A stretch of DNA of 64,000 nucleotides from Macrostomum hystrix (GCA_950097015.1 CATNEN010000031.1:806001-870000); one strand, 5' to 3'; counted from the first letter of the stretch, positions 22,654 through 38,200 are shown. The notes: generated by a model not told the origin, from the letters alone. Made by a program: numbers and translations.

Positions 22654-25600
22654 CTAGAAGCTCTCGAGTCTATTTAATGGAATATAAAACGCACGCAAAT
22701 GTGGGCTAACTAGCGCCAGCTCACCCAGGCTAGACCGAGGGCCTAACGGGTCCACTCCAGCAGCACCGCGCGGCGGTGTCAGCCCGGAGCTCGTAGCCGC
22801 TGCAGCAGCGGCGACAGCAGCTGCAGAGTCAGTTAGCAGCAGTCTGGTTGGCTGCTGTAGCCTGGCTGTGAAGACGATCACCAGCAGGGCAATCAGGGCG
22901 CCGAGGCCGATGTACAGAAAGCCCCTATTGCTGGCGTCGGTGACCAGGCCAGCAACCGAGTCAGCGTCGACGCCGCTGCTACTGCCGGCAGAACGTCGCA
23001 GCAGGCTAGGATGAGGCCGCACAGGCAGGTCCAGGTTCTGACGAGTTCTCTGGTGTCTGACAATCACTCGAATGTCGGCGCCAGCAGACGAAGTCGACGA
23101 TGACGAGTCCATCGACTTTGCCAGGCTGTCTAGAGCGGCTGAAGTCAGTCGCAGCGAAACCGTAAGACAGCCGGCTGAGGCTACGCCAGCGCTGTCAGCG
23201 GCATCCGGGACATCGGCGGCAGTGTCGGAGCAGACGCGCGGCTCAGATACTCGGAGCAGATCCGGCCGAGCGGCCTGTACAGACAGGCCCTGACGAGCAG
23301 CCGGGTGCACGAGCAGGCGCAGCTCCGCCAGCCCCGTCTCGTCTGTTGCTGGCGACGGCGAGGAGGCGAGGCGAACGGACGGCCAGAGAGGAATGGAGAC
23401 AGGCAGAGAGGCGGCGCCAGCTCTGGGCAGCTCGGCTGTGACAATGACGTGAGGCAGCTGCTGCCGGCGCTCATCGTCGTCGGCGTCCCACCAGGGCGAC
23501 GCGGCTGTGGAGGCCAAAGGCGGCTCAACGCGGACCAGGCAGGCGAGTCGGCCGCCGCTAACCAGAGTTGGCTCGGCACGTAGAATTGGCAGCGCGGGTG
23601 CAGCCCGATGACCGGTGACCTCCTCGCTGAAATGGGCCTGGCAGCGCAGCAGAGTAGTCAGGAGTTCGAGTCCGCTAGGCGATAATTTGGCAGAGCCGCC
23701 TCCGGTACAGTTGCCGGCAGCGAAAGCGGCTGCGGCGGCCAGGGAGGCGACAGGCGCGGTGGGGCCAACGGCAACAAGAACTGGCGGCGTGTGGCCGCTG
23801 TCGGACAGCAGGGAACCGGGCGGCGCGGTGGCAGAGAGCTCAGCCGGCTCGGACACAAGTACCTCGGCGGAAGCTGAGAATCGTCGGCCGGACAGCGAGA
23901 CGGCGGCCTTGCCCGGAGCCAGGGCGACGGCCAGGCCGATGTCTGACAGGACAGCCAGGGACTGCGGATTTGTGGAGGCCCAGCGGAGCTCCTCGCCGTG
24001 TAGGAATGGCGAGGAGAAGCAGAGAACAGTGCCGGCGGGTACCTAGATAGGCCGAAAAAACGGCAACGATGATAAATATAGAGACTGCTCACTGCAGAAC
24101 AGGCTGTGGGTTAGAGACTGCTCAAAGCAGAACAGGCTGTGGGTTAGAGACTGCTCACAGCAGAACAGGCTGTGGGCTAGAGACTGCTCACTGCAGAACA
24201 GGCTGTGGGTTAGAGACTGCTCACTGCAGAAAGTCACAGCAGGAAGAACAGGCTGTATGTCAACTATAATCATTTATCAGATTCCTACCTGGACATTATT
24301 CGGTTCGATAGCAGGCGCGGTGAACACCACGGCATAGTCTTCAAGGCCATTGTGGCCAACCTGAAAAGCGGTGCAGCCTTTGGCAATAGCGCGCAAGCTA
24401 AATGACTGATTGGCAAAGTCGGACAGTTGGACAAAGTCTAGCCGGGAAGCGTGGCCAGTGAGTGGCAGGCTAGCCGCATGGATTGGGTCACCCAGGGCGG
24501 TGTAGGCAGCGGCTCTCAGGCTGTAGAGACCGCCAGTTGGCAGGTGATGCAGATCAGCTCGCATGCTGGGCAGGGAGGGTCCATCATAGTGCAGCATCAG
24601 GTAGGCAATGGGGCAAATGTCCACACGCAGGGTGAGGGTCTGATTTGCCCAGCGACTCTCAGCTGAGACGGTGAGCAGGGAGCTGCCGTGACTGTGCAGG
24701 GCGGTCAGCCTGCCGCCTTGGCTCAGGGTGACCACCGCATGCTGATGGAGATGCGGCGGCAGCGGTTGTACAGCGTCCAATAGGCTGTAGCGCAGCTCGC
24801 CAGCTTCGTGATTGGCCGCCAAATCGTAGCTGCTGCCTGGCGCCATGCGGATTGGCTGGGAGCAGACTCCGGGCACCGACAGAGCCGCCACCACTCGGAT
24901 TGACAGCTCGGCCTGATGCTGCTGCTGCTCGCCCTGAAGGCGAAGGCGAACGACGGCCAGGCCGGGCGAGAGGCCGCACAGTCGGACACCGGCCGACATT
25001 CGCTTGGCACGCAACGGCTGGCCAAGTTCGCTTAGCAGGTGGCTGAGCCGGCCCACCTGAACATAGATTGATTGATAGGTTTGTTACATAATCTATTAGC
25101 AGTAGACCACGGGCTATTTCAAATACCAACAATTTTCTTTTTCTGTATCTCCCAAAATATTCAACCAATTTTATGTGCAAAATCCAGAACACTGGCGAAA
25201 AATTTTCGCTCTATCCGATGAGACAACTTCCAGAATCACAAAACATCGGCATCGTCGGGATATTCAACGATTCTCGTCGGGGTGTCTGGGTCTATGACAA
25301 GAATTGCTGAATATATCAACGATGCTGGCTCGTACGGCCTTGAAAGTTAGCTCATTGTAAAGGGTGGAAAATTTTGATCCAAACCGTGATCGGTCATTCG
25401 GTTTGGGAGCTATCGGTTGAAATCGGTAGGCAGCGGTTGAAATACCCCCCTGTGGTCTTTCTACTGTTAATAGTGCTGAGCATTTGAATTATTCACGCGT
25501 GAACTAACCTGTCCCTCAGCGTCCAGACTCCAGTGGAAGTGCATAGCCGGCGTTACGGTTGCCAAGGCGATGGGCCCGACGCCGCCCTGGGCCACGGCCC

Positions 25601-28600
25601 AGAGTGGCACGCAGTTGCCAACTTTGACAGCTGAGACAGGCGCGTGAACGCGCAGCTCGGCTAGGGGGACAACGGACACCCAACCGTGGGCGGTCGAGAA
25701 CACGCGGGGACTGCCGCTGGAGTCGAAGCCGACTGACTCTACGCGAACCTAGAGTGGCGCGGTGTTAGTAGGATGTGGCCTCAATAATCTTTGCCAAAGA
25801 CAGAAACTCCCCACGCATAGACACAACTAACGAAAGACTGAACATTCCTAAAATCTTTAGAGCTTTCTAAGAACTTAACAACTTAAAATCTGAAGCCTTG
25901 AGATAACACAAACAGACAAACTTTCTTGCAACCTAAAAGCTTACCATAAACTTAGAAACCTTATTTCAACCTGTAATAAACTTCCCAATTAGAAAGTAGG
26001 CTTTAGCCTAGCAACTCCCAAAACCTAGCAACGTCCCAAACCTAGCATAGCAACTTCCCAAACCTAGCATAGCAACTTCCCAAACCTAGCCTAGCAACTT
26101 CCCAAACCTAGCAACTTCCCAAACCTAGCCTAGCAACTTCCCAAACCTAGCAACTTCCCAAACCTAGCCTAGCAACTTCCCAAACCTAGCAACTTCCCAA
26201 ACCTAGCCTAGCAACTTCCCAAACCTAGCCTAGCAACTCCCAAAACCTAGCCTAGCAACTTCTCAAACCTAGAGCAAATAAAGAAACTTCCCATAAAAAA
26301 TCAAGCTTTCTAAACTTATCTAAACTTCCTATAATCTAGAAACTTCCCTGCAAAAAAATTCGGCTGCTTCTTCGGCGGTTTTTTGTGCAAAATAGGAGTG
26401 GAATCTACCAAAATCCCCCCTATCTCGCAAGAGTTAAAGAAACCACCCAGGAAGCAGCCGATGTAACCGTAAATTGTGCGGAAACCGCCGAAGAATCACC
26501 CGAACCAGTGGCCCATGGGACAACCAGAGAATTATTTACGGGCGATTCCTCGGCAGTTTCTGAGCATGGAATCTTCCGAACTGGAGGATTCTTTGGGTGA
26601 TTCCATTTCGCCACCAAAAAGCACCGAGAAAACGCCCAGTTGGGTAGTTTCTAAGCATGGAATCATCCGATTGGTATGTTTCCAGCGTTCGGCTGTTTAT
26701 TTTTCTGGAAACATCGCAGATTCCAACTGGAATCACCCAAAGAAACATCCCTATTTTTAGCGGGTTTCTAAGCCTAGAAATCTCCAATGTCATAAATTTT
26801 ACCTAGGGCTCAGAACAATAGCTGTTCGCAATTAAGCCTACCTGGACCCGCCCCTCGGCGGTTGCGTCCACCAACCCGGCCTGGGACACGGCGGCCACAG
26901 CCGCGCCGAAGCGTCGGCCAACGCCGCCCTCAGTCGTGGCCGGCAGTGCCGAGAAGCGAAGCGCAGCAGCCGGTGGGCCGCCGACAGCCTGGAGTTGAAT
27001 CTGGCTGCCAACCAGCAGGGTGACATTGGCTGGACGCAGCCGCAGAGGCGGATAGACGGTCACCTGTGCCCAGTTGCTGCGCACTCCCTGGCATTCGGCT
27101 TGCACACGGGCAACGCCGATTGACTCGCCGGTGGCGCTGACACTGCCGACGCCTTCATCGGCGGAGCCAACAGCGGCAGTAGCGGATTCGTTAAGAGCAA
27201 CGCTAACTAAACCGGGCGGCTCGGAGCGCAGTCCGAGTGGCAGGCCGGCTTCAACAATCAGGCGCAGCGGAATCGGCCGGTCGCCGCGGCCGAGGAGACG
27301 CAGAGAGCCGGTCTCGCGGCCGCCCAACGGCAGCCGGTCTTCCATGACGAGCCGCATTGATCTGAGAGCCACAACCAGCAGGGGCACCTCCAGCGGCCTG
27401 GGGCGGTCCATGCACAGATCGTAGACTGTCACAATTGACTCCGTCTCCCGATCGCTGCCGGCTGTGAGAAATCGGCCCTGAATAGTAGGACCGGATGAGC
27501 CGCCAATTCCGGTGCCAGTTTCGGCTGTAGCGTGAAAATGACCGCTACCGTCTGCCAGATAGGCGGCTGCCCGGCCACGCCCGTGGTAGCTGATTAGGCG
27601 GCCCGGATGAGCAGCCGCATCGCCGGCTGTGCGAAGCTGGGCGCTGGACGACACGGGCGGCTGCTGCACGGCGGAGGTCCACTTGCTATAGTCCGGTTTG
27701 TAGCCGGAGAGCGTCGCCGTGATCTGGCGGAGAGGCGGTCATCTCGCTTTTGCTAAATGCATCCGATTAATGGTGCGACTAAGGGGTCAATGACTCACAG
27801 TGTGTGAGCACGGGAGGTCAATGACTCGCCGAGTGTGTAAGCAGGGGGTCAATGACTGGCAGTGTGTGAGCAGGGGGTCAATGACTGACAGTGTGTGAGC
27901 AGGGGGTCAATGACTGGCAGTGTGTGAGCAGGGGGTCAATGACTGACAGTGTGTGAGCAGGGGGTCAATGACTGAAGGTGTGTGAGCAGGGGGTCAATGA
28001 CTGACAGTGTGTGTGCAGGGGGTCAATGACTGACAGTGTGTGTGCAGGGGGTCAATGACTGACAGTGTGTGTGCAGGGGGTCAATGACTGGCAGTGTGTG
28101 TGCAGGGGGTCAATGACTGACAGTGTGTGAGCAGGGGGTCAATGACTGAAGGTGTGTGAGCAGGGGGTCAATGACTGACAGTGTGTGTGCAGGGGGTCAA
28201 TGACTGACAGTGTGTGAGCAGGGGGTCAATGACGGACAGTGTGTGAGCATGGGTCAATGACTGACAGTGTGTGAGCAGGGGGTCAATGACGGACAGTGTG
28301 TGAGCAGGGGGTCAATGACTGACAGTGTGTGAGCAGGGGGTCAATGACTGGCAGTGTGTGTGCAGGGGGTCAATGACTGACAGTGTGTGAGCAGGGGGTC
28401 AATGACTGAAGGTGTGTGAGCAGGGGGTCAATGACTGACAGTGTGTGTGCAGGGGGTCAATGACTGACAGTGTGTGAGCAGGGGGTCAATGACGGACAGT
28501 GTGTGAGCATGGGTCAATGACTGACTGTGTGAGCAGGGGGTCAATGACGGACAGTGTGTGAGCAGGGGGTCAATGACTGACAGTGTGTGAGCAGGGGGTC

Positions 28601-29201
28601 AATGACTGACAGTGTGTGAGCAGGGAGGTCAATGACTTTGCGAGTGCCAGAACAGGGCTGATTAAGGACTGGCCGCATGCTTGAGCAGGGGGCCAAGGAC
28701 TGACCAAATGTTGGAGCAGGCGGGGTATAGGTCTGACTAAATGTTTGGAGACAGGACACGCCCCATCAAAAAGTGGTGGGATGACAGGAATGATGACTCA
28801 TTCGATAAAGAAAAGAAAACAAAAGAAGGTGCTCAACTTGTCACTCACCTGCACCGTGTCATTTCGATTATTGGGCTGCACTCGAATCAGCGGCACCGGC
28901 GCCGAGTCGTCCGCCACCGCAGGGGCAGCCACATCCGGGTCGCTGCTGGTCACTGACACAGCCAAGCTGGCCAGACTGGTAAACTGGCGACCTTCGGCGT
29001 CAAGGGCAACCAGGCGGAGAGACACTGGACGATAGTTGTGAACTGGCACAGGCAGAGACGGGTCCTCAAGCACAGCAGGACAGGGCGGCAGGCCGGGCCT
29101 AGTTGGCAGATTCAATAGCGGCTGCAGGCGCAGGCTAGTGGGCACGGCGCATACAAAGCTCACCTGAGGGATTGGAGAAGGCCGAATTTCTTATATCATA
29201 C

Positions 29202-29246
<45 letters not shown>

Positions 29247-32200
29247 TGCAGGAGGGCTGCGAGCAATGGCACATCACTTGGTGACACCATAGACCCGCAG
29301 CCAGCGAGGAGGCAATTCTGCCCATTTCGCTGACTCCTGAGCACACACGCACACAAGGGAGGGAGGGAGGTTGAGGGAGGTTAAAGTAACGGATTTTACC
29401 TGCACAGATCGTTTAGCCGGGTACTTATTCTTGGCGCTAGGCAGGTTAGCCACACTCAGAGCCAGCTGAAATTCGCCCAATCCGGTGCAGCGGACTAGGA
29501 AGGCCGACCGGCCAGTGTGCTGATCCTTGGCTCGCGACACTTCAACAGCCGCTGTTGGAGTCAGCTCGGCCCGATAAGTAGCCGGATCCAGCACCCATGG
29601 CTGCGGCCCGCCTCGGTATTCCACAGTCTCCGTGGCGCCAAGCGACACCACGAAGCTGCCAGCCTGCGGGCGCAGAGGCTTGAAAGCGCCAAGCATCACT
29701 TCCGCGGTGATGGACGCTGTCGGGCCGCCGACGCCCTTGTAGCGGGCCACCAGCCGGCTGAAGCCTTTGCGCAGGGCGCGGACAACAACAGCCGCGCAGC
29801 CGCGCTTACCGCAGTCCCGACAGCTGGCTGGCAGCTGCTGCTCCAGGCCGGCGACAATCTCGAACACGGCGGCGTCGTCCTCGAATGCCAGCTCGATCGG
29901 TGCATGCGAGCAGCTGCACATGGGGTCTCGGCCAGCCAGGAGCGCTATGGGCAGACGCAGGGTGGAGCCGATCTCAGCCTCCACTGTGGCCGGCAGGAAG
30001 GCCATGCCGGTCGGCTCGGCGACGATGACCTCGGATCTGTCAGCATTGTCGGCGTTGCGCACGTCGGCCGCCGTGATGGCTGCCCGGCCAACAGACATGG
30101 CGGTGACAATACCCCGGCTGCTGACTACAACGGAGGTGGCGTTGGAGCTCAGCCAGCTGTACTCGCCGCTGCCGCCAGTTGCCTCCAGACTGCAGGCCGA
30201 CGGTGGTAAAGCTTCGGATGACAATGACTCGGTGGCTGGCGACGATCCCGACGCCACCGCCGAGGCAGCATTAGAAGCTGACGACAGTGCCGAGGCTGGC
30301 AGGGAAGCAGCCGGAGATGATGAAGGTCCGGATGATGCGGCAGATGTTGGCGATGGAACCCATATCAAGACTACGCGATCGGGTAGCACGGACACCGGGT
30401 CGTAGATTTCCACCTTTTATTTATAAAAACGAGATTACATTTCCACATATTATGTCTTTTTTATAATACAGACAAAAAAGTTCCCACCTCCTGGCTGCCA
30501 GTAACAGGCGTTGCCAGCTCGTGCCTGACACCGTCCGGAGTCTGGATCGTGGCCAGCTTGGCGGTGATGACACAGGCGCCCGGACGCAGCGGTTGGACCC
30601 GATGCCAGGTGCCATTGCTACTGGACTCCAGTAGGCGCATGCGGTCCTCAGGAAACACCGCTTCTAGGCGCAGATCATCGGATGGCCAGATTCGATGACT
30701 GTTCCTATCGAATATGTCGATGATGACTGTGTAGGCCCGTGTGGTGTCCAGAACCCAGCGCCGGCCGGGCAGTGCGGTGAAGGTCAGGTAGCTGGGCTCC
30801 ACAATGCTCACAATGGATTTTGGACGCTTGAAAGTCTCAGTCTCTTCGATGTCTGAGAATGGGCAATTGGGAATCAGAACGATTTAGAGACAATGGGATG
30901 GCGGGGCGAGACCATCAATATGTAGATGATAGCGGCACTTACTGCGGTCGTACAGAGACACTTCAACTTCGCCCAACTGTTTGGCAGTCAGGCGCGACTT
31001 CTCCATGTCCAGGGTAGCCTTGTCCTTGTCATTCAGATTCAAATAGTACTGCGGCGACGGCATCGGAACCTCTGGGGATGTGAGGGTAGACGGAATTTGA
31101 GGACCTGGGAGAGTGACAGTTGATGAGGATCTGGGAGAGTGACGGTTGATGAGGATCTGGGAGAGTGACGGTTGATGAGGATCTGGGAGAGGGACGATTG
31201 ATGAGGATCTGGGAGAGTGACGGTTGATGAGGATCTGAGAGAGTGACGGTTGATCTGGGAGAGTGACGGTTGATGAGGATCTGTGAAAGTGACGGTTGAT
31301 GAGGATCTGTGAAAGTGACGGTTGATGAGGATCTGTGAAAGTGACGGTTGATGAGGATCTGTGAAAGTGACGGTTGATGAGGATCTGGGAAAGTGACGGT
31401 TGATGAGGATCTGTGAAAGTGACGGTTGATGAGGATCTGTGAAAGTGACGGTTGATGAGAATATGGGAGAGTGACGGCTGATGAGGATCTGGGAGAGGGA
31501 CGGTTGATGAGGATCTCGGAGAGTGACGGTTGATGAGGATCTGTGAAAGTGACGGTTGATGAGAATATGGGAGAGTGACGGCTGATGAGGATCTGGGAGA
31601 GTGACGGTTGATGAGGATCTCGGAGAGTGACGGTTGATGAGGATCTGTGAAAGTGACAGTTGATGAGAATATGGGAGAGTGACGGCTGATGAGAATATCG
31701 GAGAGTGACGGCTGATGAGGATCTGGGAGAGGGACGATTGATGAGGATCTGGGAGAGTGACGGTTGATGAGGATCTCGGAGAGTGACGGTTGATGAGGAT
31801 CTGTGAAAGTGACGGTTGATGAGAATATGGGAGAGTGACGGCTGATGAGGATCTGGGAGAGTGACGGTTGATGAGGATCTCGGAGAGTGACGGTTGATGA
31901 GGATCTGTGAAAGTGACGGTTGATGAGAATATGGGAGAGTGACGGCTGATGAGGATCTGGGAAAGTGACGGTTGATGAGAATATGGGAGAGTGACGGCTG
32001 ATGAGGATCTGGGAGAGTGACGGTTGATGAGGATCTCGGAGAGTGACGGTTGATGAGGATCTGTGAAAGTGACGGTTGATGAGAATATGGGAGAGTGACG
32101 GCTGATGAGGATCTGGGAAAGTGACGGTTGATGAGGTTCTAGGAAAGTGACGGTTGATGAGAATATGGGAGAGTGCCGGCTGATGAGGATCTGGGAAAGT

Positions 32201-35200
32201 GACGATTAATGAGGATCTGGGAGAGTGACGGTTGATGAGGATCTGGGAGAGTGACGGTTGATAATAAGAGGATATTAAGGATCTGGAAGTGCTATTGTGA
32301 TTTACTGTATTACCCAATCCTTACCGTTGAGGTTGCCTTGATGAAACACTAGGACCTGATAGTTGAGCGAAGCGCCAGGTATGAGATAGGCGAGGCTGGG
32401 CTTCAGCATAGCGTTGGCCATGACCAGGAGGCGCACCTTGCCAGCAGACACGCCGGCGTAGATGCTGTCCTTCACTGACACTCCAACGAAGGCGGAACCG
32501 GTTTTGATGCCGCCAACCAGCTGCTGGTCACCCTGCAAGCCCTGACTCTCCAGATTGCCAATTACTTTGGGTATCTCGTATTCTGACTCTGTCCAGCTGA
32601 TAAAGCGGAGAATGTTCAGGCCGTCAACGCCGTGGGCGGAGGTGATGGACCATTCGAATGGCAGGCCGGTTAGGCTGCTGAATATATTGCCTGGAATGAT
32701 GTTCAGAAGTCATTAGTCTCTAGTCTTTACAATTTTAATGCCACTTAAGAGTCGTACTCACCCAAGTCGTCATAGGCGCGAACAACCAGAGCCTCTGGAG
32801 CGTCGTGCAGATACAGCTCCTGAGTGGTGGTCTCAATCTCCAGCTTTGATGGCTTGTCAACGATGACGTCACACTTAACAGTGTGGCCAGTCACTGCACG
32901 GAAAAATAATGATAATAAATACAGATCTCTAATGACTTCAAGATCAGTGATTCGTTTAGATTTAAAGCATATGAAGTCTACATACTGATGTTTTCAACAA
33001 GAATAGCTGTGCTAGCCCTGTATGGATTCTTCCAGGTGGCAGTGATGATGGCTGACTGGCTGCAATCCTCATTTAGTGGCGTCACTGTGGCAACCTCTGG
33101 CGATGTTGATGTCCTAAAATTTAGCAGTCATTGCCTAGATTATTCACAATATAAAAGGTTTGCTTGCAATCGACTATTGCATTGAACTAAATATATAGTT
33201 TTGATGGATTTATAAACTTTAAGCCTCTAAAAACACTTTTTCTCAATAATGTAACCCAATGTAATGTTTCCAGATTGGAAAAATGTAACTAGTTATACAG
33301 CCTGCAGAAAGCACTGCTTGCTAGACTCTACACTATAAATTTAGTTAGATTAGTCAGTATAGTATATTTCCTAGTTTAGATTAGATCTTAATAGCCTTAT
33401 TCTGTTACAATTGCCATAACTAAAGCAAGACTTCTTTCAGGTTTCCTGCTGACTTTACCAAAGGCATTGCTTGTGCATTAATTTCCATGTTTTTAATATT
33501 CCGTGACTTCACTGTAATGTGTCATTTAATATAACAATTGTCTTAAATTGAGTGTGTGCAGACCACCTTAAAAATGTGTGATTCCACAAATTTATGTATG
33601 TGGGGGGTTCTAATACAACTAATAAGATTCTAAAGAACTGCAATCTAAGATTGTGCAACCTGAAGATTGTAAGAATTGTCTGTAGCCTAGGAGAATTGGA
33701 GAAAAACAATAGAACTGGAAGAACTGGAAGATTTTTTGTGAACAAGGAGACTAAAAAAGACTTTTCCTAGTTTAGGAAAGCACTTACTTACTTACTAATG
33801 CCTTATCTCTTTCATTGGACTGCATGGCTAAAGCATTTCTAATCTGGGAATTTTGTCTTCTCTATTCTCTGTTAAGACTAGTGTACACAGAAGATACTAT
33901 GCATTGAAACAAAAAATAGTGCATAGTACTGATGCACAAACATTAATTATAGCTAACTCAATCAGTATATATGCTAATACATACAATAGTAAACTAACTG
34001 GATCCTAGACACTTCGTCATCTTACAACTTTGTCATCTTACAACTTTGTAATCTTACAACATCATCATCCACTTGGAAGGTAGGACACTTCATCATCCAG
34101 CCAATTGGCATGCTTAAAGTTTGGTCAGTTCATTATCTACTAATAACAAGCAACCAAGTTTGTCATCAATAAAGTGAGTGTGGGGTGTAGGGATGCCAAC
34201 TCCGGTTAACCGGTTTGCCAAAAAACCGGTTTCGGGCCGAAAAACCGGTTTTGAAAAAACCGGTTTTTTGGTCCGGTTTTTCACGGTTTTTCACATGCTT
34301 ATTAAAATTCTAAAATGGAATACAATCTAGATATAAAGAGTCACAAGACTCACAACAACGTGACAAATGTCACAACCACAACAATACACATCACAATTCA
34401 TAATGTCGCAAACAATTCAACGTGAGTCGTGACTCTTGAAAATTAGAAATTTAAATTCAATAATTTCTTCGAAATCAAAAGTGAAAATATTATAACGTAA
34501 AATAGAATGGGATTTGTCTTGGGCAATTTGTGTTTCGTAACTTTCGTATCACCACCTACGGCTACTAGGATGGGTTTCAGACTTTCAGCTAGGCTTTCAG
34601 CATTCAGTGATTCAGATTCAGTCATTTTTCAGGGCTTCCAGATCCAGAAGTTTTAACTTTTAGCTTTCAGCTTTCTAGTTTCCCGTACAACGTACAAGTA
34701 CAACGTACAAGTACAAGTACAACAATCCGAGTCCCGACTCCCGACCCGATCCCGACGTCGACCGTCGGCCGACATCGCTGTAATGTAACATTACCACTTT
34801 TCCTATCTCCCGGTCCCGAGTCCCGAATCCGATCCCGACCCGACCCGACGTCTAGCAGACGTCTAAATCTAAATAAACGTCAAACGTCGGTTGGTTGGTG
34901 TTGGTGGTCAGGACTCAGGACAGGACTCAGGAGATGGTAAAAGCGGTAATGCTACAGCGACGTTGGCCAACGTCGAAAAAGTCGCCAACATTGGCTGATG
35001 TCGGATTGTTGTTTGTACGGGTTTCCATATCATATCACTGGCTGGCACTGGCAGGCAGCATTGCCATTGCCATTAGCTCAGCATTATCTTTACTCAGGAC
35101 AGGACAGGAGTCAGGAGTCAGGACTCAGGACTCAGGAGTCTAGGAGTTAGGTTAGGTATTTACTATTTAGTATTTACTATTGAGTATAGGCCCAAGTGTC

Positions 35201-38200
35201 CAAGCCCAACCATTTGCTAATTTCTCTTCTAATCAGTCTAATGAAGGAGCTCTATATATAGTCTACTATCATCTGTAACTATATGTAACTGTAATCTATA
35301 AGCATAATTAAATATGTACAAAGTGCATTGTACTATGCATGGGCCAGTGTGGGCTGTGTGGCACTTTAAAATCCAAATTCAAAATATGTGAGTTAAGCCT
35401 GACTATTGTCAATGACAATTAAATAAATTTATTTAATTCTAAATATAAATGCTAAGAAAATGAATAATTTTTTTGTAAATTTGTAATTGCAAGTATATAT
35501 ATATATCATATAGTAAAATTTCTTAGGAAAGGTTTGAATTACTTATATAGCCAAGGGAAAGCCCAAAGGGTCCTAAGGGTAAAGGTGCAACCAGGTGGGC
35601 TTTAGCCATTCGTCATTACTACTCATTAGCCTTAAGTCATAAGTCATTAGCCTTAGCCAACTATATATTTCTGTCAAATTTCAAAGTGAAATCTCCATGG
35701 TTATATCATATATAAAATGATAGGGTAGGCCTAATAATATTTTTTTACATATTTCTAAATATTTTATTTGAATTCATAAGTAATAAATAACAACTACCAT
35801 TGAATATAAGTAAAAAAATCTAATCTAATTAATTGCAGATCATCATCAGGATTCAGGACATCAGCAAAGATACAAATGTCTAGTCTTCCAAAGTCTAGCA
35901 TATGGACGAATTTTCAGAGAATTTCTGAAAAGCAAGCTAGTTGCAATATTTGCAAGACTACAATCCAGACTAAGGGAGGATCCACTTCGGCCATGCATGC
36001 GCATCTGAAGAAGTTACATGATATCAAACTTCCTGTTTCTGGGACAAATACTAAGTCTGGAAATAGCAGAATGCCTCGTGCTACTAGCAGCATTAGCCAA
36101 CCTTTGCAAGATAGCCAAGCTGCCCCCACTGCCACAGCTGCAGCTGGCCCAGTTGTCCAAGCTGCCCTAGCTGGCCCAACACCTGCAAAGCAGTCAAAAA
36201 TAGTTGAATTTCTGTCTCGTAAGCCAGTGGATGATAATGCTATTTTTGCCAGAATGGTAGCCAAGGATGGAATTGCATTTCGATTGTTTGTAACATCTGA
36301 GGATATTCGAAGTGGTCTCCAAGCACGTGGAGTGCATGTCCCCAAGTCAAGGGAGACAATCAAGGCTCGGGTGATGTTGTTTGCAGACTCAGTTGAGGCT
36401 GAAATAAAGACAGATCTTTGTGCGCGACGCAAATGTGGTGAAAGGTTTGCCCTGACACTTGATGAGTGGACAGGTATAAACAATCGTCGTTATATGAATG
36501 TGAACATTCACTTAGCCAATCGAAGTCATCACAATCTTGGACTTGTAAGAGTTCATGGATCAATGAATGCTGAGGCTTGTTTGCAGCTTGTAACTGAACA
36601 TGTCAGCAAGTTTGGAGTAGATGTCACCAAAGACATCATTGCTTGTACTACAGACGGAGCATCAGTGATGGTGAAGTTTGGAAGGTTAATTCATGCTGAG
36701 CACCACCTGTGTTTTGCACATGCAATTCATCTGGCTGTATCTGATGTGCTTTATTGTCCTGTTGCTACCGCAGTTACATCTACTGTTTCTGTTTCTGATG
36801 TCGAAGCTGATGCATGTGATGATGCTGAAGTGGCCATGCTGTGGGACTTGTCTGATGAAGGAACTGATGGCAATGCTATGCAACTGAATCCTACTATTCA
36901 AGAACTCATTGTCAAAGTTCGCGATGTTGTCAAGTGTTTTCGCGGAAAACCTGTGCGCAATGACACACTTCAGTCATTTGTGAAGGCAAGTCATGGATCT
37001 GAGCTTAGTCTCATCCTTGATTGTCGGACTCGGTGGAATTCCTTGCTGAGTATGGTGGATCGCTTCTTGCTGCTTTTGAAGCCCATACAGCGAGCACTCT
37101 TGCAACTTGATCTCGAATTCCCATTGGATCGCCAAGACATTGCACGCTTGAATGAAATCAACCAGGCCCTCAAACCTGTAGAGCTAATTGTGAAGACACT
37201 ATGCCAGCGTGATTGCACAATCGTCACTGCAATCAATGCAGTAGAGTTCGCCATACTGAAGCTGTCAAGCCAAGAAAGTGACCCTGCACAGGATCTTTCC
37301 AGCTCACTTAAGCTGCGTATTCAAGAGCGCAGCGGACCCATAGTCACTGCAGCCAAGTTTCTCTTCCAATATGGAGCTACTGACTCAAAATCTGAGCTCA
37401 ATGCCGTTAAGTATACTTTAATTGCTCTCGCCAAGAAACTAGAACTGTGTGCACAGCCTGAGGACAATGCCGATCAAACTGCTAGTGAAAGTGGAGCAGC
37501 TGCAGCAGGTCTTAACATGAATCTGGAATTGTCAACACGCTCGGAGGAGTTGGCAGCATCATCTTTACCAGCACCAGTAGCTGCGTGTTCAAGACCAGCT
37601 GAAGCAATCGACAGCAATCGGGCAAATCAGCAAGAGGTCTGCATAGGCCTAGAAGACCAGCTGAAGTTATTTTTGCAACAGAAGAATGAGCAGCCTCGAA
37701 ATCGAAACCAAAGCATGACACTAGAAAGTCGAATTGGCCGCGAGATTGAGTTCCTCCGTATTGCACAGCAACGAGGCACTTTGCTCACGCAACTATACCA
37801 AGGACTTCAGCTAATTCCACCTACAAGTGTCGAGGCTGAACGTGCGTTTTCTGCAAGTGGATCTTTCCTGTCGAAAGTGCGATCTCGACTGACTGACACT
37901 ACACTGTCAAGGCTCGTCATGCTCCGCCATTACTTTTTAAAGCGTGAAAGGGACACATGATTGCATTGCATTCACATTTCCCTCCCTGTATTGTCAAACA
38001 TTTCAAGGACTTATGGAAGTGAAATTAAGTTAAAAGTCAATTGTCCTAGAATAGGACATGAGTCACATGACCATATTAGAGTTGGATTACTAAGAAAAGA
38101 CTGAAGAGTGAAAGAGTTTTGAGAAGTTGACAATAAGAAGAGATACATTTAGATTGAGCAGGATAATGACAGCAGATGAGATAAGTTGAGTGGAATAGTG

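Noticed and set aside
30884-32317. Long minus-strand open frame of 477 codons
   Set aside because: It is produced by a 26-bp minisatellite within NUP210 intron 4. The peptide is a translated repeat with no domain.
35876-37960. Host ZBED-family gene
   Set aside because: The frame is bounded by matching inverted ends and a perfect 8-bp target duplication, so it is a transposon gene.
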